Positions 1-36,700 of a stretch of DNA of 64,000 nt are shown piece after piece; position 1 is the stretch's first letter, and every line of letters begins with the position of its first letter. Where the stretch lies: contig NC_092014.1 of the NCBI RefSeq assembly GCF_042242105.1, positions 8,493,374 through 8,557,373 on the forward strand. The letters are read 5' to 3'. Position numbers and translations under genes: made by a program. This DNA is from Pempheris klunzingeri (Eukaryota > Chordata > Actinopteri > Acropomatiformes > Pempheridae). Below the pieces are notes generated by a model. It was not told the DNA's origin. It worked only from the letters and a program-made list of their open reading frames with translations, and ran no database searches.

Positions 1-420
1 GGCTGCATCATAAACAGGGACATGGGTACAACTCATAATGAAGTTTTCTCTCCAGAATGAAGTTTATGCCCGGGTGTGTTATGAGCATGTATAAATCAGA
101 AATTTAACCTCATTAGGCTGCAAGAATCGCCACACAAACAGGTTTAAAAATGAGGCCATTTGTAGTAAATGTTACATAGAATGTCGATCAAATCACAAAT
201 ACAGGGGGATATTTCTTCAGTTCATTGCTCACTGCTTAAGAAAGTGATATGTTCAAATATAAGTTTTTAAAATGCATGGCACTATTTGTTCTCATTTATT
301 AATTCCTCAATGATATGTGATAATCATTTGGTGTGACAGATTGTGATTTTTGATAGTTTAATGTGAGTGAATGGTATGTTTGTTTCCAATGAACTACTGC
401 TTTTTGTCTTTTGTTTTCAG

Positions 421-3090
421 CTAGTGACTCTGTCCTGAAGAAGTTTCTAGATGAGACTGCAAACATGTCTGCGGATGAACGTGCCGAACACCTGGAGAAG
501 AACCAGGTAAGACAAACATACACGCTGTTGATGCGGCTATATGTTCGTCTGTTAAATGAATGAATGAATAAAAGAGCGGAGATTCAGGCACTGTTGCATA
601 AATTTGGAATCTGGTCAGCAGAAGCTAAAGGATCCTTTATGGTATCAGTGATATTTGATTTCCTATAAGCTAATGATCAGAGGCAGGTAATGAGGATTTT
701 TTTCATATATGATCTTTTTATATATGAAACAAAATATGAAATACAAATGAATTTTGAACAGCAAACTATGATCTATGATCTCTATTAGTGTTGCAAAACC
801 TACATGTTTTTGTTTTACCCACTTGGGGGCGCCAAACACTAAAGAATGAACCATTAAGAATGTCTTTAAAACCTCGAATCAGTGCTGGTTACACTTCTAG
901 TTTGTTTGTCTATAAAACAACAAACTCTGCATTTGTGTTTTAAAGAGTGGAAGGATCATGCAGCAGTGTTAAACTGACGTCTCCTGAATTTTTCCTCTCC
1001 AGGCGATCCGTGCGGCTCACAATGAGGTTGCAATGGAGGGCCAGTGTAGGGTAAGATGGCTGACCCAGAATTAACATTATGGATATCTGTTGTCAGTAGG
1101 AAAAACTTCCATTTCAGATGTCTACAATCCAGTCCAATAGTGTAGAGACTATCTAGACCACAAATTAGCCATTCGGCTGGGTGCAGTTTTGTTTTTTTGC
1201 TGACTAGATGCCCAGGGTGTTGGAATAAGTTCACATTTAATTAAGTTTTACAGCAATTTTCATATTGTAAGGAAAAACCTGTGTGGTTTCTGCTGTGACG
1301 TGGCACCTGTGCCTCCTGTATAATTTCACCTGCCCCACCAACCTGCACGGTCACCTGTGGTAAATAATCTACACGGCAGATATAAACTAGCAATTTATTG
1401 GCTCAGACGACAAGTTGTAACTGATGTAACCTATTTTGGAATTGATATTATCTATTTGGATGTCTAGAATTGCACGTTTGTGAGTAAAAATACTAAAATA
1501 TATTTGTGGATATCTGAAATTGCATTTTTCCTGGTCATAATTCCAATTGTGCATATCTGTAATGACATTTTTACTAGCCATGATGTATTTTGGATATTCA
1601 CAATTACATCATGGATATCTAGAAAGGATTTTCATTTCAGTTATTGCGAATAACAACTGAATTGCAGATATCTGAAATTAATTCAGTTTCGTCTCTCTCT
1701 CTGTATCCTGTTAAGTGACATTTAAACATCAGTATCATTGACATAAACAGGCTTCAGCAAAGACAAGAATGGAAATTATATCACAATATTTACTGAGTAT
1801 TCATTCCTCATGTCTCAACTTTCACAGCCGGAAGCAGACAAAGTGAACTTCCACTTCATTGCCTTTGTCAGTGTGAACGGACAGCTGTTTGAATTTGGTA
1901 AGCACGTCTGCTTGCTACGTAGATTCCTGTGTGTGTTCTCACATTGTCGATTCCTAACCACCTTTTTGTTTCTAAGATGGGAAAATGGCTGGAGCCCTGA
2001 AGCATGGACCTACCAAAGACGAGTCATTCATAACGGTATGTGAAAGTACAGTCACTCTTCAACGTTTTGCAACAATTTGAGATATGGTGAAATATAAGTG
2101 AGGCAAGGTTCTTCATGCACATAGTCCATCTGTGATGAGTCACGGTATCAAACTGGAACAGGGAGTGGCTCCTCCTGAGTTTCTTGGATCAATCAATAAA
2201 CTTTGCTAATGCACAGTATCAGATCTCCAATAGGGAGGGTTCATAAAAAGTGGGGGCTGTAAAGAAGACTTGTAATCCAGGAAATGTGGTTGAATTTAGA
2301 TTTGAATATCAATGTCTACAAGAATCTTAAAGCACGGATCGTTAGAATTGAAACAATGTTTGTTGTTGTTTCACCATTTATGTTGCCATTTACACTTAAA
2401 CTGGTACTTCTCAAGCCACATAAGTCAGATCTGTTTGTTGAATATTAGATAACATAAACAAGTCCTACAGGAAAAGCATAATTAGTGTGACTGATACAAC
2501 TGAAAAGCACTGGAGGTCATTTAGGGTCACATGTTTAGGTTGTCCCTCCAAATGACCACAAGAGGGCCCCACATGCATTAGTGATAAAATTACAACATCA
2601 AATTTTGTGTTGATTTATTGTATCTCATTTAAAAGAGGAGCAGCTCAAATTGTTAAGTCAAAGTAAAGCTACCTACAAAGATTAATGCTGAAGTTGGAGA
2701 CCTGCTTTCACACCTTTACAGGAAACCATGAGTTAGCATTATTGTGTTTCCCATTAAAAATGGGAAAATCTCAGGGCATCGAGAGTCATATTACAGTATT
2801 AATATTTTAGTGATATAGTCCAGTGGGGAGCCTACAAATATTAGCAGTAAAATGTACTTTCAAGATAAAAAAGATCAATCTTTAGGACAGTTTTTCCTCC
2901 TCCATGTGTGATATAGTATTAGCAGTATTTCTAGTTCATGTATGAGTAAAATGTTCTATAAGAGTAAACATATGTACTTTTTTCCCCCCTTTTCTTACGG
3001 GCCCAGGATGCAGCCAAAGTGTGCCGTGGATTCATGGAAAGGGAGCAGGGCGAAGTCCGTTTCTCGGCGGTGGCTCTTTGTCACAGTTAG
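421..3090 (+). CDS. uchl1: Ubiquitin carboxyl-terminal hydrolase L1, last five coding exons (5' part outside window)
   Basis: Cysteine protease of the UCH (C12) family that trims small adducts from ubiquitin and binds mono-ubiquitin, mainly in neurons (family knowledge). Five exons join in phase: 421-506, 1003-1050, 1828-1897, 1977-2035 and 3007-3090, all with AG/GT borders and ending in TAG. The product reads [12 protein letters not shown], then [26 protein letters not shown], and ends [12 protein letters not shown]. Visible catalytic residues are the His in NFHFI and the Asp in FEFDGK (equivalent to human H161 and D176); the Asp codon is split across the 1897/1977 junction. The catalytic Cys lies upstream, off the window. 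[15 protein letters not shown] matches UCHL1 better than UCHL3, and limch1 next door is the same neighbour as in human. The C-terminal two residues (HS) differ from the AA I recall for mammals. Confidence 0.93.
1066..1690. repeat. Degenerate GGATATCTGAAATT-type repeat in a uchl1 intron
   Basis: The words GGATATCT, GATATCTGAAATTGCA, GGATGTCTAGAATTGCA and CATATCTGTAATGACA recur about eight times, in degenerate form, between 1080 and 1680. It looks like an old tandem or MITE-like repeat, within the intron between exons 1003-1050 and 1828-1897. No coding potential is seen. Confidence 0.5.
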
Positions 3091-4015
3091 ACACTCGGTA
3101 GGACACACAACTCAAATCGTAAACCAAAACGCCCTGAAGCACTCACATGGCAAACACAATCAGCAGGCACCCATAAGGACCTGTGAACACAGACATCTGC
3201 AGACACTATGCACTAGAAAGCACACAGTGTTTCCACATACTGTACTCTCATCTCATGAACAAAGCATTCTCCAGCACATGTACACTCAGACACAAACACT
3301 AAACCTTTTGTTCTGCTGACACTTAACTAATACAAGCTCATCCAAACCTCTTTATGCGGAATCATTCAGCAGTCAGCATTGTAAAACACGAGGTCAGATT
3401 TCACCACTGCTTGCGTGTATTTGTCTTTTTTGCAAATTTCTCTCTTTTTTTTGTACGTAACCATTGGTGCATCCGTGTCAAACTCAAAAGACTGATGCTT
3501 AAATACCTTTTGTGCCAATAACAGAGTGAGAAGGAAAGAGCAGAAAATCTGTGTGGGGAAAATGTTTGCCTGTTTTCTCTGAATGCCTTCAGTTGCTGTG
3601 TGGTTGAGTTTATAAGGATCTGACATTCCTCAGAACAGCCCAAATGTATCCGTAGGAATAATTTAACCATTGTTCGGAGCAGGCACGCAGACTTTTGAGT
3701 GGTGTTCTTGGGTGTCACTTTGACATTTCTCTGAAAAACTGAGGTTTATCTTTGAGAAGTCTGAATTTAAAAGTCCAAAATGATAGTGGTGGATTAGTCA
3801 TTTTCTTTGTTTAGCTTAAATGTGTTTTCGGAAACATTAATACAGTCGAATTACTGTATTTTTGCACCTTATTTAAAAACGACTATCCAGTTAACAATCT
3901 GCAAACGTCCAAACAGTCAGATACACTATTAATGTGCAAGTTTAACACAGAAAATACAAATCTTCAAGACACGATGGGGACCAATCCAAATAAAGTCCTG
4001 CTCTGTGTTGGTTGT
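3091..4015 (+). other. uchl1: uchl1 3'UTR with poly(A) signal
   Basis: Sequence after the TAG stop. The first good AATAAA is at 3989-3994, followed within about 25 bases by a GT-rich stretch, a normal cleavage context. This gives a 3'UTR of roughly 0.9 kb. The extent is inferred; an earlier weak signal could be used. Confidence 0.55.
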
Positions 4016-4284
4016 TGTGCAGCGTGGGGTGATAGTACTGTATGTCTAGGCTGTGCACCAATTGTTTACCTTTCTGCACTTTCCAAATACTAAGTTGCTG
4101 TAGTTCTTCTGGTGATGCAGCTGTGAGAATTCAGTAAAGCAACCATTAAACTCCTATGTGTCTCCTGATTTGTGTTGTGGGAGTCCTGCTTCTGCCTCTG
4201 GTAATCTAAATGATGTTGAATTTAAAGCATGTATGTCAGTGTTGGACTTTTAATATTTAGTACAACATGGCTCATAGAAACAAT

Positions 4285-4356
4285 TAACATTTTGTAGACT
4301 AAACGATTAAGGAAATGCATAGATTACTTGATAATGATCATTAGTTGCAGTCCTAA
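4285..4356. repeat. Short fragment of a dispersed MITE-like repeat
   Basis: About 70 bases ending in TTAGTTGCAGTCCT, the reverse complement of the AG(G/A)RCTGCAACTAA-type terminus of an abundant teleost hAT-like MITE. Longer relatives are at 12815-13075, 19383-19545, 23115-23190, 35465-35730, 52020-52325 and 55250-55550. Confidence 0.45.
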
Positions 4357-4359
4357 CCC

Positions 4360-5878
4360 TTCTCGCTCTTGCTTTAAAACTCCGTAATCTATATCCTCGT
4401 CTTGACTCCAACCCCCCCGCGTACTCCCAGTCAGCAGTCTACATTTTGGCTGACACGCATTCAGAAAATTGTCACATGAGGTGATGAAGTGGCTCATGTC
4501 CTAAGGCCCTCACATCCTGAGGCTCCCTGTGATCAGGGCTGAAACAGGAGGAGGACGATGAAAAGAGTCCGGGAAAAGAACAGGCGCGGTGTGATGTACT
4601 GACCTGAATGACAGGACTCTGTTTTGATAAAGGCCAGGGTGAAATATGGCACTACTAGTATCCCCTGGTAGTGTCTTTTTCTGGGTGAGGGCTTTACCTC
4701 TCCATTTGGGTGATTGGGTGATGCTCAGAAAATAAAGGTTTGACCTGCTGTAAGAAAAGGTCACATTTGCATCCAATGGTAAAGGGCAGGAGCTATCAAC
4801 ACCCAGTGTGTACGCAACTGTTATCAACAGCACTGATTACTTACATCACTGACTGTCCGGCTGTTCTCTGCTCAGTGTATGAAATGCAGTTTGTAGGAGT
4901 TGATGGACTATTGATTTTCTGTTGCGTAACTTATACTTAATGTCTGTAAAGAATAACTCTGAGATGCTTTTTCAAAATGGGCCATACTTGTTATTTTTAG
5001 CAACATTAAGGCAGAGCTGTTGGTTCTATTGTGGACAGTGAGGTCAATTTAGAGGGCACAGTTAACACAATAAAGTGATGTTTTATAGACTGCTTACAGT
5101 GCTTTTCTAGACTCTGTTGGCTCATTTAAGGCTAACAGATGAATAAATTATATAAAATGTATGTCTACTAGAGAATGTATATATCGTATTGCCTAGAAGT
5201 ACCTATTTCATTTTTTTTTTTTCCAGGTATACTGTATCAGATTGAAGTAATCCAATTAAACATGTAGGAAAATGCACAATTTAAGCATAATATAAACAGA
5301 AATAACATTAAATGTTGACACAGGGTTCCTGTGTAAGTACAGTCAAAAATGGAGTTTACACTGTGCTAATGTGGTGCATATCCCTAACTAATTTACAATT
5401 AATCAAATTAACAAAAACAGTGAATCCTCCCTGGGGAGTTTAGGAGCTCTGCATGCGATGCAACCCTATAGAAAAGGCATTAAAACGCCATCCAGTCCTT
5501 AAATGCAGGCAAAATAAAATATAATTGAGTAGTTTTCAAATAAAATGTTGAATTCAGAATTTTTGGTGTCTATGCTCTGCTTGAAGAAAAAGTTATTTGA
5601 GCAAGTTGCGTGACACGTTTAACAGATTTAAAGCTACTATTGCCCTTTTATGGTCCCTGTGATGTATGCAGGCAAACTCAGACTGTCCTGACTGGACTCA
5701 AAAAGAGCCACGAACCCCACAAAGCTCCTCTTTGTGTTTCTTTACATTTGCTCTCTCATCTTACAGCCTGTTATTGCTCAGGTAAGCACAAAGCAGATGT
5801 CCTGAAACAGCCACATCCAGCTGACGCACTAGAACTGAAATAACGGGACATCTTTTGCAATTCCTCCAAATCCCACAT
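4360..5878. other. uchl1-limch1 intergenic spacer, no gene seen
   Basis: AT-rich spacer between the uchl1 poly(A) site and the limch1 promoter. The ORFs here are short, lack conserved-looking residues and have no matching splice sites. A T(10) run lies at about 5212. No other feature is supported. Confidence 0.5.
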
Positions 5879-5879
5879 C

Positions 5880-5893
5880 TCTGTGTCTCTCTC

Positions 5894-5926
<33 letters not shown>

Positions 5927-6022
5927 CTCTGTGTCTCTCTCTGTGTCTTTCTCTCCATTGTCTCTTTCTATGTGTGTCTCTCTTTCTCTCTGTCTTTCTC
6001 CTGTCTCTTTCTATCTCTCGAC
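5880..6022 (+). repeat. (CT)n / (CTGT)n microsatellite upstream of limch1
   Basis: About 140 bases of CTCTCT with GTCT and TTTCT interruptions, directly upstream of the presumed limch1 promoter. Apparent ORFs rich in Ser/Leu (plus) or Glu/Arg (minus) are products of the repeat. Confidence 0.9.
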
Positions 6023-6332
6023 CTCCCCCCCTCCCCCCCGCATAGATTCCTGCCTGCGCGTTCTCGTCTGCTAAAATGCGCGGCAGCAGCAGCAGCAGCA
6101 GCGTCGTGCGGCTCGTCGTCCAGCACAGGACTCAGTATTTTTAGTGCCTGGTTCGTGTTGCAGCAGGGACGCTTTTTCTCCTCCAGTGCCACAGTCTGAG
6201 CGGGGAGTTGCGGAGTGTTTTAGAAAGCGAGGAGGAGGAGAAGGATAACGGGCTGACAGCGTGGGGAAAGGAGCACCACTGTATCATCACCGTCCGACAC
6301 ACTCCGGTCCCCTTTAAACAGCCTGTCCGGAG
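6023..6332 (+). promoter_or_regulatory. limch1: Probable limch1 promoter and 5'UTR, CpG-rich, with an upstream ORF
   Basis: The base composition changes sharply here to GC- and CpG-rich (GCGCG, GTCGTGCG, CGTCGTC), and this continues into coding exon 1, as in a CpG-island promoter. It contains (AGC)6 at 6085-6102. If transcription starts upstream of 6076, an ATG there opens a 22-residue upstream ORF with six Ser in a row, ending TAG at 6142-6144. I see no TATA box. The transcription start cannot be placed from sequence alone. Confidence 0.5.
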
Positions 6333-31037
<24,705 letters not shown>

Positions 31038-32495
31038 TGATGCAATATGAAAAGGAACCCTCAGTGTCAACGCCAGTGATTGGACGGAGAACCATTCTAG
31101 AACCTGGAGTGACATTCTGGAATACTCCGAGAGAGTCTTGGAATCTTGTCGGAGCTTTGGAATCATCGTTTATTGTTTTTTTTTTTCCCTGAAATGCACA
31201 AACTGCTTTATGGATGTTACTGAGGGTGAAACTGGACTGACTTGTGGACCGAGTGACAAAACATCACGCGCACAAACAGTGCGGCGTGTGTGCTTCCCAA
31301 CTGTACACATGTATACACTTCCTTTAATATGTGTAGCATGGATGTAATCAAGGAATCAGTGTTTTAAGCCTTTGCACATCAACACTTAGCACAGTCAAGA
31401 CACTAAAACAAGGATCTGCTCTGTCACAAGCTTAACATGTTGCTCTAAAAGCTGAACACGTCTGTCCTCCACACGTCAGTCTCAAAATCTTGACTCATTA
31501 ACTCCTGCTTCTGCACTGATCATGTGACTCCACTCTCTGAGTGTGACATAAAGTGGTTTGACTTGGATAACCTGAAGTAGCTTGACCATTATAATGCCTT
31601 ACTCGTCGTCATCATACCTTCTCATTCATTTTGGGTTTTGTGTTTACACTTTTGCATGAAGGAAGAACATATATAAGTTATTGTGAGTATTGCTCAGATG
31701 GAGTAGTGTGAGTTTGATGTTATCTTCTCAACAGCTGAACTTTAACTTTTCCTCTCGTATGTTGTACATCATCATGATATTTTTGAACGTTTTTGGGCAT
31801 CTGGCTAACTTACACAGGCTTTTTCTTTATGATTAATTTTACAGGAATGAGAAAGCATGTTATTGTGTTATTGTGTTCTTATACTTGTTCTTTGGATTTT
31901 TAAATATTTTCCCTTTAAGATGTTTTAGCCATTGTTTATTTTCTCATACACTGACTGCATCCAAATCAGTGCCTTAGGTAATGAATGCGAGGGCTAGTGT
32001 ATGTGCAGGAGTATTTCACACTCACATGGACCTCAGGGTCTCAGCACGTTGTGTGTGTGTGTCTGTCTGTGTGTGTGCGTGTATAAAATCATGCATGTAT
32101 AGGTATGTATGCAATGTGTGATTTGACTTGAAGCACAGTTCCATACCAGCAAAAGAAAAAACATTTTAAATGGATCAGCCTCTCCCCATCACCTGCTGTT
32201 CTCTTCCAGTTTCCCTCCCATGAGCTAAACCAATGACACAAAGTGATTTGCTGCTTCCCTGTTAATTATTCCTCCATTTTATGACAGTTCACGGTGTCCT
32301 ACAATCTCTCCTCGTCTGCCTCTATCACAAGTGTTGCCTCCCCGGAGTCTGAGCTGAATGTCTCTCCCTTCTGTGTGTCATTGCCTCTATGTGGACACCT
32401 GACAGCGACTTCATCGCTTAGAGGAATAGAGCGCTCTGTTCATTGTCTTTTATAGCAAGTGTATGTTTATCAATAAAATATTTTGAATGGGATGC
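31038..32495 (+). other. limch1: limch1 3'UTR with poly(A) signal
   Basis: Non-coding sequence after the TGA at 31035-31037. AATAAA at 32472-32477, followed by a TGTCTGTC-rich stretch, is the best poly(A) site, giving about 1.4 kb of 3'UTR. It includes a T(9) run near 31178 and a short (GT)n near 32050. The end is inferred. Confidence 0.6.
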
Positions 32496-32619
32496 TGTCT
32501 GTCTTTCTCCTTGAGTTAAAAGACATTTAAAATTTGCAGGTAAAGTAATGAAACCACCTTGACTGTATAGAAAAATGTCCTGACATAGATAAACATATAA
32601 ATAATGGTGAAAAAGGATT

Positions 32620-33050
32620 TTAACAGTAACGAGTAATAACATGGTTTGGAAATACTCTGTTACATGTCCTGCATTCAAAATATCACTTGTACTTGAAAGT
32701 ACCAAAAGCAGAAGTACCTATTTTGCAGCAGAATGGATCCTGTCATTGCTACTCATTACTGTGTAAACAACATTTTAATGTGAGTAATTGAGAGTTATTT
32801 AACTGTAACTACTATATAGCAAATATTAGGGGGTTTAATTCATTCAGCGGTACATTATAAATTGATCATGTTTCGTATGTAAAGTGTTTTTTAATGTTCA
32901 AAGTAACTAGTAACAACAAATGCAATGGAATAAAAAGTGTAATTACCTCTGAAATGTAGTGGAGCATAAATATTAATAGTAGTAAACAAAAATAAACGAC
33001 CAGTAGTAAATAGTAAAACATACTTACAACATACAGAATTGTACTGTAGG
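32620..33050 (+). repeat. Dispersed percomorph repeat (GTAGTGGAG type) just after limch1
   Basis: GAAATACTCTGTTACATGTC, CCTGCATTCAAAAT, AAAGTACCAAAAGCAGAAGT, TTCAAAGTAACTAGTAACAA and ACCTCTGAAATGTAGTGGAG appear in the order of a familiar, abundant percomorph repeat. It fills much of the limch1-tmem192 spacer. Confidence 0.6.
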
Positions 33051-33579
33051 TCTTTTTTACTGTGGTCAGATTAGCTCATTTTCCAGATGATTACAGTTTG
33101 CAGATTGTCCTCCCAAAAATCTGTGTAAAGCACAAAGTATGTTTGTTTTAATGTAGTTGTTTAAATGCATATTGATTAACAAAAAATAACAATATTTAGA
33201 TCTGTGGGTGTGTTTTTTCTGGATCCCCTACAAACATACAAACCATGTCCAGGTTAACCTGGTGGGGACAAGGATTAATGAACTGCTGGTTCCCCAGACT
33301 CTGCGTACAATATTTACATTTTTTTTCTGTGCCATAATACCTCCTGACTCCTTGTTAGCTGTGTAGTGTTATTAAACCATAGTCTGATACATAAGCATGC
33401 ACAGTCCATGGAATAGAAACATTAAATCAGGAACATGCAACGTGATAAAAATCAGGTAATTAAAGCTGGACCCAATTTAGTGATCTGTTCTATTTGCACA
33501 AATTGTGCAATAAATAAAAAAGACAAAAAATGATTGAACTAATTGAGCGGAATTATTGAGCTAGGAACCAAAGTCAATC

Positions 33580-33717
33580 AGAGCACGGCACCATAAAAAG
33601 GGAAACCCGGAAGTGTGCCAATATTTGCCTGCCCGCCCTCTTTAGAATATGTAAGCTGGTGGTTATTTGTTGTTATTTTGACATTTCTCTTTTAAAAACA
33701 TCGGACATTAAAACAAC
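33580..33717 (+). promoter_or_regulatory. tmem192: tmem192 proximal promoter / 5'UTR
   Basis: CCCGGAAGTG at 33606-33615 is a strong ETS/GABP-type site, typical of housekeeping promoters, about 105 bases before the ATG. CATAAAAAGG at about 33591 is a weak TATA-like word. No start site can be fixed. 33051-33579 shows nothing else I can name. Confidence 0.45.
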
Positions 33718-36700
33718 ATGGACTCAAAGGGACCTTCGCTTTATCCTGTACGTACATGCAATTTAATGTTAAGTGGTTGCCATGTCAACAGCTAGCTTGT
33801 TCCGTAAAGATAAACAGATATTATGTTAGCTCGGGTTAGCTAGCCGGAGCAGTCAGCTAGATATGAAACAGAAAGATAGACGAGTGTTTCTCTGTCGTGT
33901 AGCAACAGTTATCGTGTACATATGATCAGATTATCAAAACTTTGAGTCTAAAACAGCTATGACACGTAGGAAAACCTAGATTTCTGGTCATTTATCTCGT
34001 GGTTTCACAGCTGTTTCCTGTTTCAAGTGTTAAAATGAGATTGTTGTGTAGTAGACTGTGAAGCAAACATGACTCAATTGTTTAGTTTCATATCCGTTTT
34101 AAGTCAAAAACACTTAGTCACCTAAAGATTTCTAGTATAAACTGACCAGCTGTATGTCTGAGCATATAGTTACATTCATCTGCATTTGTTATCTCACTGA
34201 CCTGTCCTTATAAATGTAGTGTTTTTGCCTTTATTCACTGCTGTATTGCCTATCGTATGTCTATGTTATCTCTTCAGTTCAAATAATGAAAAAAATTTGA
34301 TGATTGAAAAAAAGTAATAAACAGAGCAGCTTACTAATTGACACTTGTAGTCAGTCAGTTAGTTAGTTTTTAAGGGACTGTCCCTTTAGTTAGTACTGCA
34401 AGATGATTAGTTACACGTCTGACATTACTGTTTATCATCCACAAATATGCTTTGGTCAATAATTAACGCTACTGCAATACTGGAGACACAATATAAGATG
34501 AGATATACTTGATTGTTTGTCTTGAAGGAAATGAGGTATTACACTATTACCCTGCAGAGTGGGAACGATACATACAGTCAAAAAGGAAACTTTATACAAT
34601 TTAATCAGGTGGAAAGTTAGAAAGTGTACAGTATGTTAACCTTAGACCTGTGTGATATAAATAAAGTGTAAATAAGATGTATCTTTTCACTTCAGACACT
34701 TTACACACTTAGAGACACTTTACACTTTTACACTTTGTACTTTGTATTTTGTATTTAACTTTTGTATTGTTGCGTCAACTTTGTACTGTACTCTGGCAAA
34801 GTAATTTCCTTTGGGATCAATAAAGTTGATCTTATCTTATCTTAAAAAAACTGGTGGTTAAAATGAACAAAACACATACAGAAAATTTGAAATGTTCAGT
34901 TACATGCAGAAATATAACTATATATAACTTACCTTTTAAGAGATTTATAGATAAATCTCATATTTTTGCAGTTTAGCTGTGTTTACAGATGGACCTGCTG
35001 TTTGACTTGATAATGTGGTGGTTGTTTTAGCAGGCAGGCTCCTCAGTAGATATGTCACAAAGCCTAGATGAAGACTCTTTGGTGGATGGACCTCTGATCT
35101 CTGCTGACGCCCTCCACTCTGCCATCAGGAGAGAGTTTCAGACCGTACCAACACCAGCACATGCCGGCCTACTGTCTCTGCTGCACGTATGATAAGCACA
35201 CATTTACACTTACACATTTTCTTTGAATATATCAGCAGTAACCTGACTTTGGCCACATTTGTAAGAATATGAAACTGGGTCCATCACAGTTTTATCTGCT
35301 GTGGAAACTGAATTACTGATGATGTAAAATAAAATCACAAATAAGCTACAAATAAGCACAATGCAACATTTAAGATGAGTTTAAAATAATATTTTTATAA
35401 TGATTATTCCAATTTTGTTTGATATCCCTCTTGTATTGTTATTGGGATATTGTTTTGGGATAGTCTATTAACTGATTAGTCGATTTACAGAAAATAGATT
35501 TGCAACTATTTTTATAATCAGTTGATCCTCCTTTCCTGTGGGATGATTTGCTTTTTTTCTTGTTTATGTAACTGTAAACTAATTATCTTTGGGTTGTTGC
35601 CTGTTGGCTGTACAAAACAAGACGCCAGTGTGGACTCTGGGAACCTGCCATGCTCTTTTCTTTTGATTTTCTAACATTTTATAAACAAAACAAGTACTCA
35701 ATTAATCAAAAAATAAATGGCAGATTAATCGATAAAGAAAATAATCCTCCTACAATACTTGTATTTTTAAACTTTAATGTCTTGACGGCATTTTCCAAGA
35801 GTAATCTGATTAATGCAGCACATGTAAAGGCATTATACCTTTATTATACCCACATTGACTTTTTTATTTTCTATGTGTGATAATAGTCGTAGGCTTGTGT
35901 TCAAGTCTCATACCCCCACACGTCTGTTTCACTCCGGTGTTCTCTTCTTCCTTACAGGTTGTGTACGTGGTGTTGTCAATGTGTTTGGCAGTGCTGTGTG
36001 TCTTAAAAGTTGGCCAAGAGGAAGTGTGTGCAAGTATTTTGGGTAATATTCGAGGAGACAGTGTCATCCTGTTTGGGAAGGTGTGTTTATGGGTGCTGGT
36101 GCTGTTGTTCACCGGGTGTGCACAGCACCACCACAGCCGGGCCAGGAGCAGAGGGTACCTACGATTCTACAGACAGATGCAGGGGCTGAAGCAGCTACCG
36201 CTCACCGTACACTCTGCAGGTACATACACTCGCACACACACGTCCTCAAACAACAACAAATTCATGTACTGCACATGTAGTGGTCAGTTTTCTCCACAAG
36301 GTGGCACTAAAGCTAAAGAAGGAGTGTGTTCTTGTCTTTCTGTGTGCAGGAAATGTTCTGCTGCTGGTTGTGCTGGCTGCAAAATTATCATCGACTGTTT
36401 ACATTTACATGCTGCTCAGCGTCCTGGGGTTGGAGCTCTTGGTGACATTGCCATGCCTGCTTTATTACACAGGTAAACTGATCATAATTATTATATTCTA
36501 ATATCAAGTAAGGTCATTTCACTCTGGGATTGCAGATTGACTCTTTTGTAAGACGTCAGACTTCCAATACACACAAACACATCTCCCAAAAACCAAAAAC
36601 ATATACTGTATAGGGCTGTGTGATATGAGGCTGTGCGCACCAAGTGAACAAAAGCGCAAGCACCCATGAACACAATAGAAAAACGGATATCTTTTCTTAT

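Noticed and set aside
5855..6199. Ser/Leu-rich and Arg/Glu-rich ORFs upstream of limch1.
   Set aside because: They are produced by the (CT)n repeat and the CpG-rich 5' region; no splice or start evidence supports them.
32418..32705. A 95-codon minus-strand ORF after limch1.
   Set aside because: It crosses the limch1 poly(A) site and a dispersed repeat; no domain.
36128..36140. CACCACCACAGC as a poly-His metal-binding motif in tmem192.
   Set aside because: It encodes the AQHHHS stretch, which corresponds to the conserved QYHHSK loop in human TMEM192, so it is ordinary for the family.
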